Source of the DNA: CAIZQW01 sp942493055
GTDB lineage: Bacteria; Verrucomicrobiota; Kiritimatiellia; RFP12; UBA1067
DNA: 64,000 bases
Assembly (NCBI GenBank): GCA_942493055.1
Contig: OW818680.1
Location: 3,534,001 to 3,598,000 of the forward strand
Reading direction: 5' to 3'
Made by a program: the position numbers and the translations under genes. Position 1 is the stretch's first letter, and each line of letters begins with the position of its first letter. Positions 23,549-32,078 of this stretch are shown here, in pieces. The notes beneath the pieces were generated by a model. That model was given only the letters and a program-made list of their open reading frames with translations, did not search any database and was not told the origin of the DNA.

Positions 23549-25150
23549 CTATTTCAGCGGATCGTATTGCAGGGCGGAGGAGCGGCGGCGCGTCCAGAAC
23601 TCTTTGAAGTTGCTCTGGAAGACCGGCATGTCCACGGTCGCGAGCAGAGACTCCATGGCTCTCGCATAGCTTTCGGTCTCAGCCAGTGCTGTTGCCAGAT
23701 CCGGCAACAGCGACTTAAACTCGGTATTGCGTTCAACGGGCGCCCCTTTTTGAAGATAATAGACGATTCCCCAGGCGAGCGCATATTTCATCTCGCGCTG
23801 CGCATCGGTCCCGGCATAGAAATCGGCATAGCTGGCCTTCATGAGGTCCGGGATGAAGGCGGAAAGCGTCTCCATATTTTCAAGGAGCAGGCTGACGAAT
23901 TTTTCATCCTCGTCAAACGAGAGCTTCCCCTTGGAGGTGACGCTCGTATTCTCAAAGAAGCAGGCATGCCCCTCGTTCATCCAGGGCGGGGCGCTCAGCA
24001 GGCAATACGCGTAGGAGAGGTACTGATGGAAGGCCTCATGGCGCAACGTCTTGGAGATCGCGGTCGTGCTCGGGACTTCCCGCAAGACCAGTTCACGCCG
24101 TGCAGGCATCCAGAGTCCGCCGGTCCAGGCCTGCGCCAGGCCGACATAGCGGATGTAGTCCTCGGGGCTCTGAAAGATCCGAATGATCGACACATCCGGT
24201 TCGCGGGTCAGGGGCGGCACTAATTTAATGAACGCCTGTTTCAGGAGCGGCATGGTCTTCAGCAGATCCGTGACAACCGGCTTGCCCATCTCGCTGCTGA
24301 CGTCGGAAAGGATGACAAAACCTTCTGATTCGTGAATCCACCAGGTGTCATAATTTTCGACGCTCTTGCGCGCTTCAAGCCGGACCGGGTGATCCGGCAA
24401 GTCGATGGGCGCGGCGCTCTTCTTGGAGAGTTCCATCTCCTCGACAACGGCGCCATCCCCTTTTGACGAACGGCTGGGGATCTCGATCTTGCCCAGGAAG
24501 TGCTCCTCGACCTGCGCCTTCAGTTTGTCGAACTGGCGCGCGCCGGGCGACTCGACAATAACGCAGAACCAGTCCGGGTTGGTGGAGCCCTCGAGCTGGC
24601 TTGGCTGGAACGCATAGATCAGCACATTGGTCTTTTCGCAGGGATAATAGGAGAGGGTGTTCAGCGCGGGGCCCGTTTGCGACAGCCCTTTTGAGCCGGA
24701 GACCTTATAGCCGGAAAAGGCCTCCACCCACTCCTGCATGAGTTCGTCCGTATGCGAGTCGAATTCGGCAGCGTCGAGGAGCGTCTCAAAGGTCCTCCGC
24801 GAAATTGTTTTTTCGTTCGCCTCCGGCAGACGGTGGGACATGCGTCCCAGAATCAGCCGGTTGCCCGAGAGGTCAAACCAGCGCCCGCAACAGACCTTGC
24901 GGAACCAGAGATCATACGGCGTAAAGAGGTCGACGCGCGTCAGCGTATTGGGCTCCGCCAAGATGAAGGAGGAGGCCTCCGGCGGGGGCACGGGGTCCGC
25001 CTTTGCATTGCGCAGATTCGGAAACTTCAGCCCGATATTCGGATAATTTTTAGAGGATCCGAAGTCAACGGCACCCGCCAGCAACGGCAAGAGAACCGAG
25101 GCAAGGCATACGCGCCTGACGAGGCCTGAACTATACTGCGTCCATTTCAT
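23549..25150 (-). CDS. Secreted zinc metallopeptidase, DUF1570/peptidase MA-like
   Basis: I choose the ATG giving MKWTQYSSGLVRRVCLASVL, since a signal peptide begins there; upstream in-frame codons translate tandem repeats. The C-terminal third carries a gluzincin site: HEAFH at His371 (HExxH), then WMNEGHACFFE with the third zinc-ligand Glu. This is the arrangement of peptidase MA/DUF1570 proteins, which are exported and frequent in PVC bacteria. The N-terminal ~200 residues (FWFRKVCCGRW-like region, RRTFETLLDAAEFDSHTDEL) have no match that I know. Expected location is the periplasm or cell surface. It is convergent with the lipoprotein gene and divergent from maf, with tandem palindromic repeats in the shared upstream region. 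Confidence 0.8.
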   Translation of the reverse strand: MKWTQYSSGLVRRVCLASVLLPLLAGAVDFGSSKNYPNIGLKFPNLRNAKADPVPPPEASSFILAEPNTLTRVDLFTPYDLWFRKVCCGRWFDLSGNRLILGRMSHRLPEANEKTISRRTFETLLDAAEFDSHTDELMQEWVEAFSGYKVSGSKGLSQTGPALNTLSYYPCEKTNVLIYAFQPSQLEGSTNPDWFCVIVESPGARQFDKLKAQVEEHFLGKIEIPSRSSKGDGAVVEEMELSKKSAAPIDLPDHPVRLEARKSVENYDTWWIHESEGFVILSDVSSEMGKPVVTDLLKTMPLLKQAFIKLVPPLTREPDVSIIRIFQSPEDYIRYVGLAQAWTGGLWMPARRELVLREVPSTTAISKTLRHEAFHQYLSYAYCLLSAPPWMNEGHACFFENTSVTSKGKLSFDEDEKFVSLLLENMETLSAFIPDLMKASYADFYAGTDAQREMKYALAWGIVYYLQKGAPVERNTEFKSLLPDLATALAETESYARAMESLLATVDMPVFQSNFKEFWTRRRSSALQYDPLK

Positions 25151-25250
25151 GCCAATCAGTATGCCACACATGAGGCGCTTTCCGCAATTGTATTTTGGGA
25201 GCGCGCGTGTGGCCGCCTGCCACGCCATCTTGGGCGGGGCCCGGCCTCTT

Positions 25251-25410
25251 CTGCATGCGGGCAAGATGCCCGCGCTCCTTTCAGGAAGGGAGCGTGGCCG
25301 TCCCGGCCGCTGCTGCATGCGGGCAGGATGCCCGCGCTCCTTTCAGCAGAAGGGAGCGTGGCCGTCCCGGCCGCTGCTGCATGCGGGCAGGATGCCCGCG
25401 CTCCTTTGTG
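25251..25410. repeat. Three tandem ~63-bp units with nested palindromes
   Basis: Each unit begins CTGCATGCGGGCAGGATGCC and contains the palindrome GCGGGCARGATGCCCGC, and then (in the first two) GGGAGCGTGGCCGTCCCGGC. Unit starts are at about 25251, 25313 and 25377. The array fills the divergent intergenic region between the peptidase gene and maf (25151-25512). No gene is supported there. Confidence 0.85.
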
Positions 25411-25512
25411 CTCGCGCAAAGCAGAGGAGGTGCATCCGCGAGACGCCAGACGACTAAAGGATAGACATGTCAGCGCCAGATCGTGTATGGTATACGCCCA
25501 AAAGGACGCATC

Positions 25513-26085
25513 ATGCACACACTTTCATTCCCCCTTGTTCTGGGCTCGGCATCGCCTCGGCGAAAAAAGATACTGGAGTCTTTCGGTATTCCGTTTTCAA
25601 TCACGATGCCGGAGACGGAGGAAATACACGACTCCGAAGATCCGGTGCACACCGTTGTCTTTAATGCGCGCACCAAATATCGCGCCTGCCGTGCTCAGCA
25701 TCCCGGGGCCGCCCTGATCACGGCGGACACCCTTGTGTGGTTTGAGGGACGCCTGATTGGCAAGCCGAACGACCTTGCAGAGGCGGCCGCCTTTCTGCGC
25801 GCCTTTTCCGGACGGACCCAGATCGTCTACACGGCTGTTGCTCTGGGGCGTCCGGGCGAAGAGGAGCCGGAGGTCCGGGTCGAAGCCTCCTCCGTGACCT
25901 TCAAGCATCTGACGGAGGCGATTATCCGCGCGTATCTGGAGCGGACACAGCCGCTTGACCGCGCGGGCGCGTACGACATTGATGAGAACGGCGAGCTGCT
26001 GATCGCCCGTTATTGCGGCTCCTACACGAATATCATGGGGCTGCCCGAGGCACCGATACGGGACTGGCTCGCGACGCTTAGTTAA
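25513..26085 (+). CDS. maf: Maf-type nucleoside triphosphate pyrophosphatase
   Basis: Starts at MHTLSFPLVLGSASPRRKKI with an AAAGGA ribosome site; the phosphate-binding SASPRR loop is at the N-terminus as expected. Other family positions are visible: ITADTLVWFEGRLIGKPND, FSGRTQIVYTAVAL, DRAGAYDIDENGELLI and the C-terminal YTNIMGLP. Maf proteins hydrolyse dTTP/UTP or modified nucleotides to monophosphates, thereby cleaning the nucleotide pool. The GAYDI...GLP pattern is closest to the dTTP/UTP type, although this is only a motif-level opinion. The length of 190 residues is normal. Its stop overlaps that of the convergent rnhB. Confidence 0.9.
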   Translation: MHTLSFPLVLGSASPRRKKILESFGIPFSITMPETEEIHDSEDPVHTVVFNARTKYRACRAQHPGAALITADTLVWFEGRLIGKPNDLAEAAAFLRAFSGRTQIVYTAVALGRPGEEEPEVRVEASSVTFKHLTEAIIRAYLERTQPLDRAGAYDIDENGELLIARYCGSYTNIMGLPEAPIRDWLATLS

Positions 26086-26723
26086 AAGCCGGGCAAGTGG
26101 CAATCCACGTCCTGGACAGGACGGAAGGTATGGCGATGTTCAAGGCATGAGCCATATTTATGAAGCGCGGCCACATGCTCGTTCACGCCATAGCCCTTGT
26201 GCGCGGCGAAGCCATAGTGCGGATAGAGTTCATGGAGGGCGCACATCAGGTGATCCCGCGAGACCTTGGCAACAACGCTGGCCGCGGCAATCAGGAAACT
26301 GTGCGCATCGCCCTTGATAATCGCGGTCGAGGGGCAGGGGAGTCCCTTCACGGGAAGGCCATCGACCAGGATATGTTCGGCATGGACGCTCAGGGCCTCG
26401 ACGGCGCGGCGCATCGCCATGTGGGTGGCCACTAAAATATTATAGGTGTCGATCTCTGCTGCAGAAGCTTGTCCCGTGGCCCAGGCGACAGATGCTGTCT
26501 GCGTCAGAATCTCAAAGTAATGTTCGCGTTGCGCAGGCGAAAGCTGCTTGGAGTCGTTCAGCCCTGCGAGTTCGCCGGCATAGAGGGCCTCCGCTGTTTC
26601 AGGGGACATCGAGACGGCGCCTGCGACGACGGGTCCGGCCAGACAACCGCGGCCGGCTTCATCGACCCCGGCCAGGATGATGCCCGGGGTAAGTGTCCAC
26701 TGTTTGCGCTCGTAGGATAACAT
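26082..26723 (-). CDS. rnhB: Ribonuclease HII
   Basis: Cuts the RNA strand of RNA-DNA hybrids, including single ribonucleotides left in DNA. The RNase HII signature ILAGVDEAGRGCLAGPVVAG is intact, with the catalytic Asp-Glu pair. The other acidic positions are in LNDSKQLSPAQREHYFEIL and HILVDGLPVKG, and the C-terminal region RDHLMCALHELYPHYGFAAH is typical. The start at MLSYERKQW is preferred; the longer version reads into the terminator hairpin upstream. At about 213 residues it is the normal size. Convergent with maf, with overlapping stop codons. Confidence 0.93.
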   Translation of the reverse strand: MLSYERKQWTLTPGIILAGVDEAGRGCLAGPVVAGAVSMSPETAEALYAGELAGLNDSKQLSPAQREHYFEILTQTASVAWATGQASAAEIDTYNILVATHMAMRRAVEALSVHAEHILVDGLPVKGLPCPSTAIIKGDAHSFLIAAASVVAKVSRDHLMCALHELYPHYGFAAHKGYGVNEHVAALHKYGSCLEHRHTFRPVQDVDCHLPGF

Positions 26724-26748
26724 CGTATGTTTCTTGCGTAAAATTAAT

Positions 26749-26786
26749 AAAAAACGAGTCGGCCCCAAAGGAGCGACTCGTTTTTT
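26749..26786. terminator. Rho-independent terminator (bidirectional form)
   Basis: AACGAGTCG pairs with CGACTCGTT around GCCCCAAAGGAG, with an A-run on one side and T6 on the other. It is positioned 28 bp after the stop of the minus-strand RRM gene and upstream of rnhB, so it should end the RRM transcript. Confidence 0.85.
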
Positions 26787-26813
26787 CAGAACGTTCTATT
26801 GAACGAAAACGAA

Positions 26814-27188
26814 CTACCAGCGGGTCTCGCGACGCTCGCGACGTTCGCCGCCGCCCATGCCGCCGCGACCACCGCCGCCGCCGCTGGGACGACCACCACC
26901 GAAACCGCCGCCGCCGCCACCGCCGCCGCTGCGACGCTCTTCGCGGGGCTTAGGCTGGGATTCGTTCACGCGAAGTGCGCGACCGTCCACATCCTTGCCA
27001 TTCAGTGCGTCGATTGCAGCCTGCGCCTGAGCGCGATCGGGCATTTCGACAAAACCGAAACCCTTGGAACGACCGGTCATCCGATCGGTAACAACGCGAG
27101 CGGAGGTGACTTCACCATACGCTCCAAATGCAGTCTTCAGGGAGTCATCACTCGTAGAATAGGCAAGATTGCCCACATAGATATCCAT
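26814..27188 (-). CDS. RNA-binding protein with one RRM and glycine-rich tail
   Basis: Residues 1-80 are a complete RRM: RNP2 MDIYVGNLAY and RNP1 SKGFGFVEM, with the usual DRMTGRSKG loop. The tail is Arg/Gly-rich (SGGGGGGGGFGGGRPSGGGG). This layout is that of bacterial glycine-rich cold-induced RRM proteins, which are thought to bind RNA and assist translation or RNA structure at low temperature. Upstream, TTGACA (27461-27456) and ATATCT (27438-27433) with a 17-bp spacer form a good promoter, leaving a ~235-nt leader. A long leader is common in cold-regulated genes. A strong terminator follows. Confidence 0.92.
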   Translation of the reverse strand: MDIYVGNLAYSTSDDSLKTAFGAYGEVTSARVVTDRMTGRSKGFGFVEMPDRAQAQAAIDALNGKDVDGRALRVNESQPKPREERRSGGGGGGGGFGGGRPSGGGGGRGGMGGGERRERRETRW

Positions 27189-27432
27189 TTTCTATCCTTC
27201 TGTACTTGAACCATGCCATGTTATTGTGTACCAGGCAGAACCAGACCCCATGGCTAATCCAGTTATGTAGGCAACCAGCCTATGCTACCCATGTGCGCCA
27301 GCACAACAAGCAGCCCCTTAAAATGCTCCGTCCGCTTCGTCCAAACTCCTCTGGCCACCAAGCATATTCGAAAACTTACTTGGCATCTGCAGACCCTCTC
27401 ACGAAATAATCCTACTTCGTAATGTGTGATTA

Positions 27433-27461
27433 AGATATCCTTTTTCTCATCGGATTGTCAA
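27433..27461 (-). promoter_or_regulatory. Predicted promoter of the RRM gene
   Basis: Minus-strand TTGACA, 17-bp spacer, ATATCT. Transcription would begin near 27426, giving a leader of about 235 nt. The rest of 27189-27618 holds that leader and the upstream region of ackA; I see no gene in it. Confidence 0.5.
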
Positions 27462-27618
27462 CTGTGTTTTTTGATTATCCGATTTTTTTTCTTTTAAGTC
27501 TTGAATCCTGCGCCAAATAGGAGCAAAATAAACCCCGTTTTTTCGGATTAATATCGTGTGCACTTCCGTCTTTAAAACGTATCCAAACACAAGCAGAAGA
27601 CTACAAGAAAGTTTGATT

Positions 27619-28848
27619 ATGCCCTACAAGAAATATGACAAAATTCTCGTGATCAACTCGGGAAGCTCCTCGCTCAAATTCATGATCTTCGACATGTCCG
27701 GCGAGGCCATGCTGGCGAAAGGACTCGTGGAGCGTATCGGAACCGATAACGCCAACCTGGTCTACCAGCGCGCCGGTCAAAAGAAGATCGAGCAGGGGAT
27801 CGCCGCGGAGAACCACGGCAAGGCGCTGGCGATGGCGTGTAAGATGCTCGTCGGCTCTCCTCATGGCGTGATGAAGTCGCTCAATGAAGTCAAGGCGGTC
27901 GGCCATCGTACAGTCCATGGTGCAGAGTATTTCACCGAGCCAGCCTTGGTGACGGAGGACGTGAAGGCGACCATCAAGAAATGTTTTGACCTCGCCCCGC
28001 TGCACAACCCCGCAAATCTTGACGGCATCGTGGCCTGCGAGACGGTCTTTCCCCAGGTACCGAATGTGGCTGTGTTTGACACGGCGTTCCATCAGACCAT
28101 GCCCAAGCATGCGTTCATGTACGCCATCCCGCAGGCGTTTTATGAGGACTACGGCATTCGCAAATATGGCTTTCACGGCACCTCGCATAAATTCGTTATG
28201 CAGGCAGCAGCTGATTTTCTCAAGCGCCCCGTCTCCGAATTGAAGCTGATCACCTGCCACATGGGGAACGGCTCCTCCATCGCCGCCATCAAGGGCGGCA
28301 AGGTGCTGGACACCAGCATGGGGCTGACGCCCTTGCCGGGCATGATCATGGGCACGCGCAGCGGCGATATCGACCCCGCCATCATCTTCTATCTCGCGCG
28401 CAAAGGCATGACCATCGATGAGATCGATAGCGTGCTCAACAAGAAGAGCGGACTCTATGGCATCAACGGCATCAACAGTGGCGACATGCGTGACACCGTC
28501 AACGCGGCAGCGCAAGGCAAGTCTGCAGCAATTAACGCGATTGAAATGTTCGCCCACCGCGCGGCGCTCTACATCGGCGGGTACTACACACTTCTGGGCG
28601 GCGCGGACGCCATCGTCTTCACGGGCGGCATCGGCGAGAACAGCCACCCGGCCCGCAAGGCCATCATCTCCCGTCTTGAGGCCATCGGCTGCACGCTCGA
28701 TGAGGCTAAGAACCAGGAGGTCTTCGGCGTGCTCGGAGTGGTCAGCACGCCCGAATCGAAGACGCCCGCGATTGTCATCCCGACCAACGAAGAGCTGATG
28801 ATTGCGCGCGAGACCTTCCAAGTCCTCTCCGACTCCATGAAAAAGTAA
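27619..28848 (+). CDS. ackA: Acetate kinase
   Basis: Interconverts acetyl phosphate plus ADP and acetate plus ATP. Family signatures are complete: ILVINSGSSSLKFMIF at the N-terminus, GHRTVHGAEYF, NPANLDGIVACE, FDTAFHQTMPKHAFMYAIP, KYGFHGTSHKFV, TCHMGNGSSIAAIKGGKVLD, FTGGIGENS. I start at MPYKKYDKILVINSGSSSL; an upstream in-frame codon adds 21 unlikely residues. The length of 409 is normal for the family. pta starts 8 bp downstream, so the two form an operon for acetate fermentation or acetate activation. Confidence 0.97.
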   Translation: MPYKKYDKILVINSGSSSLKFMIFDMSGEAMLAKGLVERIGTDNANLVYQRAGQKKIEQGIAAENHGKALAMACKMLVGSPHGVMKSLNEVKAVGHRTVHGAEYFTEPALVTEDVKATIKKCFDLAPLHNPANLDGIVACETVFPQVPNVAVFDTAFHQTMPKHAFMYAIPQAFYEDYGIRKYGFHGTSHKFVMQAAADFLKRPVSELKLITCHMGNGSSIAAIKGGKVLDTSMGLTPLPGMIMGTRSGDIDPAIIFYLARKGMTIDEIDSVLNKKSGLYGINGINSGDMRDTVNAAAQGKSAAINAIEMFAHRAALYIGGYYTLLGGADAIVFTGGIGENSHPARKAIISRLEAIGCTLDEAKNQEVFGVLGVVSTPESKTPAIVIPTNEELMIARETFQVLSDSMKK

Positions 28849-28856
28849 GGAACCCC

Positions 28857-29867
28857 ATGAGCATTCTTGATACCATGATTCCGCGCGCGCAAGCCGCAAA
28901 CAAAACCATCGTCCTCCCGGAAGGGATGGATCCCCGCGTCATCCTCGCGGCTGTCAAGGCCGCACAGACCAAACTCTGCAAGCCGGTCGTCCTCGGTACA
29001 GCCGAAGAGATCGCAGCCGCTGAAGCTCAGGCCGGCGTCACGCTCGCCTCAGCTGGCCTGAAGGCCGTTGATTACACCGCCTCCGACCTCCTGCCCCAAC
29101 TCGCCAGCGCGCTCTATGAAAAGCGCAAGGCCAAGGGCATGACCGAAGAGGAGGCGCTGAAGACGGTCAAGTCAAACCGCCTCTACTTCGGCAACATGAT
29201 GGTGGCGCTCGACCTCGCGCAGGGCATGGTCGCCGGCTCCATCGCCTCCACGGGCGATATGCTGCGCAGCGCCTTCCATTGCGTGGGCACGGCCAAAGGC
29301 ATCAAGCTCGCCTCCTCGACCTTTATCATGGACCTCAAAGCGCCGACGCTCTCCGGCGACGCCACGTTGCTCTTTGCGGACTGCGCAGTCAACCCCAATC
29401 CCACAGCCGAAGAGCTGGTGGACATCGCACATGCCACGGCGCAAACCTATCGCAAGCTGCTCAACAAGCAGCCGCGCGTGGCCTTCTTGAGCTTCTCGTC
29501 CAAGGGCAGCGCGAAGCACGAACTCGTCGACAAGGTCCGCCTCGCAGCCGAACTGACAAAGGCTCGCTTTACGGAACTTGGCGTGGATGCCATCGTGGAT
29601 GGCGAGATCCAGGCGGACGCGGCGATCGTCCCTGCCGTGGGCGCATCGAAGAACAAGAACGGTGTCATCAAGGGCGATGCGAATGTGCTCATCTTCCCGG
29701 ATCTCCAGGCTGGAAACATCTGCTACAAGCTCGTGGAACGCCTGGCGGGCGCGACGGCGCTCGGTCCGGTTATCCAGGGCCTTGCGAAACCGGTCAATGA
29801 CCTCTCTCGCGGCTGCTCCTCGGATGATATTTATGGCACCATCTGCATCACGGCGTTGCAAAGCTGA
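28857..29867 (+). CDS. pta: Phosphate acetyltransferase
   Basis: Moves the acetyl group between CoA and phosphate, feeding acetate kinase. The short 336-residue form without the N-terminal DRTGG extension is typical. Seen motifs: IVLPEGMDPRVILAA, NRLYFGNMMVALDLAQGMVA, GSIASTGDMLRSAF, FADCAVNPNPTAEELVDIA, RVAFLSFSSKGSAKHELVDK, IVDGEIQADAAIVP, FPDLQAGNICYKLVERLAGA, GLAKPVNDLSRGCSSDDI. An eight-base gap separates it from ackA. A CAGTACCC word-repeat tract begins immediately after the stop. Confidence 0.96.
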   Translation: MSILDTMIPRAQAANKTIVLPEGMDPRVILAAVKAAQTKLCKPVVLGTAEEIAAAEAQAGVTLASAGLKAVDYTASDLLPQLASALYEKRKAKGMTEEEALKTVKSNRLYFGNMMVALDLAQGMVAGSIASTGDMLRSAFHCVGTAKGIKLASSTFIMDLKAPTLSGDATLLFADCAVNPNPTAEELVDIAHATAQTYRKLLNKQPRVAFLSFSSKGSAKHELVDKVRLAAELTKARFTELGVDAIVDGEIQADAAIVPAVGASKNKNGVIKGDANVLIFPDLQAGNICYKLVERLAGATALGPVIQGLAKPVNDLSRGCSSDDIYGTICITALQS

Positions 29868-29940
29868 GGCCAGTAGGCCGTAGTAGTGGGCAGTACCCAG
29901 TGCCGTAGTACCTCAGTACCCTGTTGAAGCGGGTTAATGC
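29868..29940. repeat. CAGTACCC word-repeat tract
   Basis: Words CAGTACCCAGTGCC, GTAGTACC, TCAGTACCCTG begin directly behind the pta stop. The same family is at 5871-5925 and 32009-32052, the latter also directly after a stop codon. Confidence 0.7.
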
Positions 29941-30003
29941 TGGGTGGCATTTCGGCACTGAGGGGACTACGGGACCAAGGGTACGGTTGGTGGAAGAACA
30001 TCT

Positions 30004-30423
30004 ATGTGCAAGTACTTAGCGATAGGACTCGCGCTCGCACTCCTGTGCGGGTGCCAGCGGACCGTCGAGAAACGGCTGGCTGAGCTTGGCGCCGCGCCCG
30101 GCCACACCGTCACCTTGACGGAGGCGACCTTTGATCGCGCCATCGAAGAGGGCGTGACGCTCGTTGACTTCTGGGCCGTCTGGTGCGCGCCGTGTAAAAC
30201 GCAAAGCCCTGTCGTCGATGAAGTCGCTGTCGCCATCAGCAACCGCGCGGTCATCGCACGCTTCGACATCGACACCTCCAAGAAGCGCATCAAACAGTTC
30301 AAGCTGGAATATGTGCCGACCCTGATGCTCTTCAAGGACGGCAAGCCCATCCAAGCCTTTACAGGGTTCACAGACAAAGAGAAGCTCATCGCAGCGATCG
30401 ACGCAGCCTTGGGGAAGTTCTAA
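30004..30423 (+). CDS. Thioredoxin-like lipoprotein
   Basis: Lipobox LLCGC followed by a thioredoxin fold: VTLVDFWAVWCAPCKTQSPV with the redox site W60-C-A-P-C64, then KLEYVPTLMLFKDGKPIQAF with the cis-Pro. The protein would keep thiols reduced, or exchange disulfides, on the outer side of a membrane. Ribosome site GGAAG. The stop codon (AAG-TTC-TAA) is itself part of a GTTCTAAAG word-repeat tract, so the natural C-terminus may have been trimmed or extended by repeat growth. About 135 bp separate it from pta. Confidence 0.9.
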   Translation: MCKYLAIGLALALLCGCQRTVEKRLAELGAAPGHTVTLTEATFDRAIEEGVTLVDFWAVWCAPCKTQSPVVDEVAVAISNRAVIARFDIDTSKKRIKQFKLEYVPTLMLFKDGKPIQAFTGFTDKEKLIAAIDAALGKF

Positions 30424-30718
30424 AGTTCGAGAGTTCTAAAGTTCTAAAGTTTTAAATCCCCAAGTCAACCCAGTCCCCCTTGTCCATCTGCTCAATCGGT
30501 CAACCTGTCACCCGGCCTGTCCGCCGTAGGCGTCGCGAAGGCGGATCAACCTGTCAAAAAACAGAGCTAACTCACGCACTGGCGAACTTCTCACAACTTT
30601 AGAACTTTAGCATTTTAGAACTTTAGAACTTCTCAAAATAATCCGTGCAAACGCGCGTTTAATCTGTTATACTTTATAGTCACTTTTCTTAAAGTATTAA
30701 AAGGGAGGGTATAAACCG
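30417..30718. repeat. Intergenic module: word repeats in inverted arrangement
   Basis: GTTCTAAAG words (30417-30455), then GTCAACCTGTCA words (30464-30560) interrupted by a reverse 30-bp element (30516-30545, beginning CCTGTCCGCC), then CTTTAGAAC words in the opposite sense (30594-30634), then the leader of the next gene. No gene. Confidence 0.85.
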
Positions 30719-32008
30719 ATGAACGAGTGGAATATCTCTAGACGGCTATTCGTGGGAGGAGCGGCCGCCTTTGCAGCAGCGCACCATCAATCACTATTCG
30801 CGCAAACAACCGCAGCGAAGCGCGAGTTCAAAATCGCAATCGTGGGCTGTGGCGGGCGGGGCAGCGGGGCTGTCCAAAACATCATGGATGCCGCCACGCG
30901 CATTGGATGCAAGGTCACTCTTGTCGCAGCGGCAGATTTCAATCAGGAAAAGGCCCTTGCCATTTGCAAGCGTCATGGGTGTGATGAGAAGCAGGCCTTT
31001 GGCGGTGCCACGGGTTACCTGAAGGTCATGGAGTCTGCGGCGGAAATCGTCCTGCTGGCCACGCCGCCCTTCTTCCGTCCGCTCCACGTGGAAGCGTGCG
31101 TCAAGGCCGGCAAGCATATCTTCGCCGAGAAGCCGATCGCCACAGACCCGGCTGGCCTGCGGCGCTTCCTCGCCAGCGTTGAAGCTGCAAAGAAGGCGAA
31201 CCTCTCCATCTTGTCCGGCACCTGTCACCGTCATAACAATCGTGCGTTGCGCATGATCAAACCCATGCAGGAGGGTGCCATCGGCCCGATCCGGGGCGGC
31301 GTGGTCTATCGCTGTCACGGCGGCATGAATGCCACGGGCTACATGAAAGCGCGCAAGCCTGGCGACTCCAATGCAGCCTACCTCTCCACTGCCTGGTACT
31401 TCTGGCGCGAGATGTCCGGCGATAATCTGACGGAGCAGGGCATTCATGAAGTGGATCTTGCCAACTGGTTCATCGGCCGCTACCCCAAGACCGCCATGGG
31501 CATCGGCGCACGTCATCGCCGCGCCATCGGCAACGGCTACGACTGTCTGAGCGTCGATTACGACTATGACGAAGGCCTGCATATCCACGCGATCGCCCGT
31601 CAAGTCGACGGCTGCTCGGATCGCTGCGGTACGCTCCTGACCGGCACGGAGGGCGAATGCTCCGTGCTCGGCAAGATTACGCGCTTTGACGGCAAGCCCG
31701 TCGCCTACGATGAAGAGCGCGTCAAGGATCGCGACGGCAACATGATGACCATGGAGCACTGGGACTTCCTGAACGGCTTGCTGACGGGCAAACACTTACA
31801 GGATGGCGAACAGGTCGCCATGGCGACGGCCACCACGCTCATGGGCACGCTCGCCTGCTACAGCGGACGTACTGTGCGCATGAGCGACCTGCTGACCAAT
31901 GACAAGAGTGAATTCTATAACATGAACAACCCCTTCCTGCCCGAGGACTTTGATAAAGGTGACGTCGCGTTGCCCAAGGAATTCGAAGCACCCATCCCCG
32001 GCAAGTGA
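30719..32008 (+). CDS. Tat-exported Gfo/Idh/MocA family oxidoreductase
   Basis: Tat signal (SRRLFVGGAAAFAAAHHQSL) followed by the Rossmann start FKIAIVGCGGRGSGAVQNIM; Gly-rich NAD(P) binding, EKPIATDPAGLRRF (the EKP motif) and the YFWREMSGDNLTEQGIHEVD region with the catalytic-region His. The family oxidises or rearranges sugars and sugar derivatives with a bound nicotinamide cofactor. Tat-exported members are frequent in PVC genomes. Ribosome site GGGAGG. A sugar isomerase-like Tat protein follows after 70 bp, so the two probably act on the same substrate outside the cytoplasm. The substrate is unknown. Confidence 0.9.
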   Translation: MNEWNISRRLFVGGAAAFAAAHHQSLFAQTTAAKREFKIAIVGCGGRGSGAVQNIMDAATRIGCKVTLVAAADFNQEKALAICKRHGCDEKQAFGGATGYLKVMESAAEIVLLATPPFFRPLHVEACVKAGKHIFAEKPIATDPAGLRRFLASVEAAKKANLSILSGTCHRHNNRALRMIKPMQEGAIGPIRGGVVYRCHGGMNATGYMKARKPGDSNAAYLSTAWYFWREMSGDNLTEQGIHEVDLANWFIGRYPKTAMGIGARHRRAIGNGYDCLSVDYDYDEGLHIHAIARQVDGCSDRCGTLLTGTEGECSVLGKITRFDGKPVAYDEERVKDRDGNMMTMEHWDFLNGLLTGKHLQDGEQVAMATATTLMGTLACYSGRTVRMSDLLTNDKSEFYNMNNPFLPEDFDKGDVALPKEFEAPIPGK

Positions 32009-32052
32009 ACAGTAATCAGTACCCCAGTACCCCTCAGTCCCGACAGTACCTC
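32009..32052. repeat. CAGTACCC word-repeat tract
   Basis: Words CAGTAATCAGTACCCCAGT and ACCCCTCAGTCCC start directly after the stop of the preceding gene and fill the short gap to the next. Confidence 0.7.
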
Positions 32053-32078
32053 TCTCCCACCAGAAAGACACAACCACG

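Noticed and set aside
27601..28899. 432-codon minus-strand frame
   Set aside because: Antisense to ackA, whose signatures are complete.
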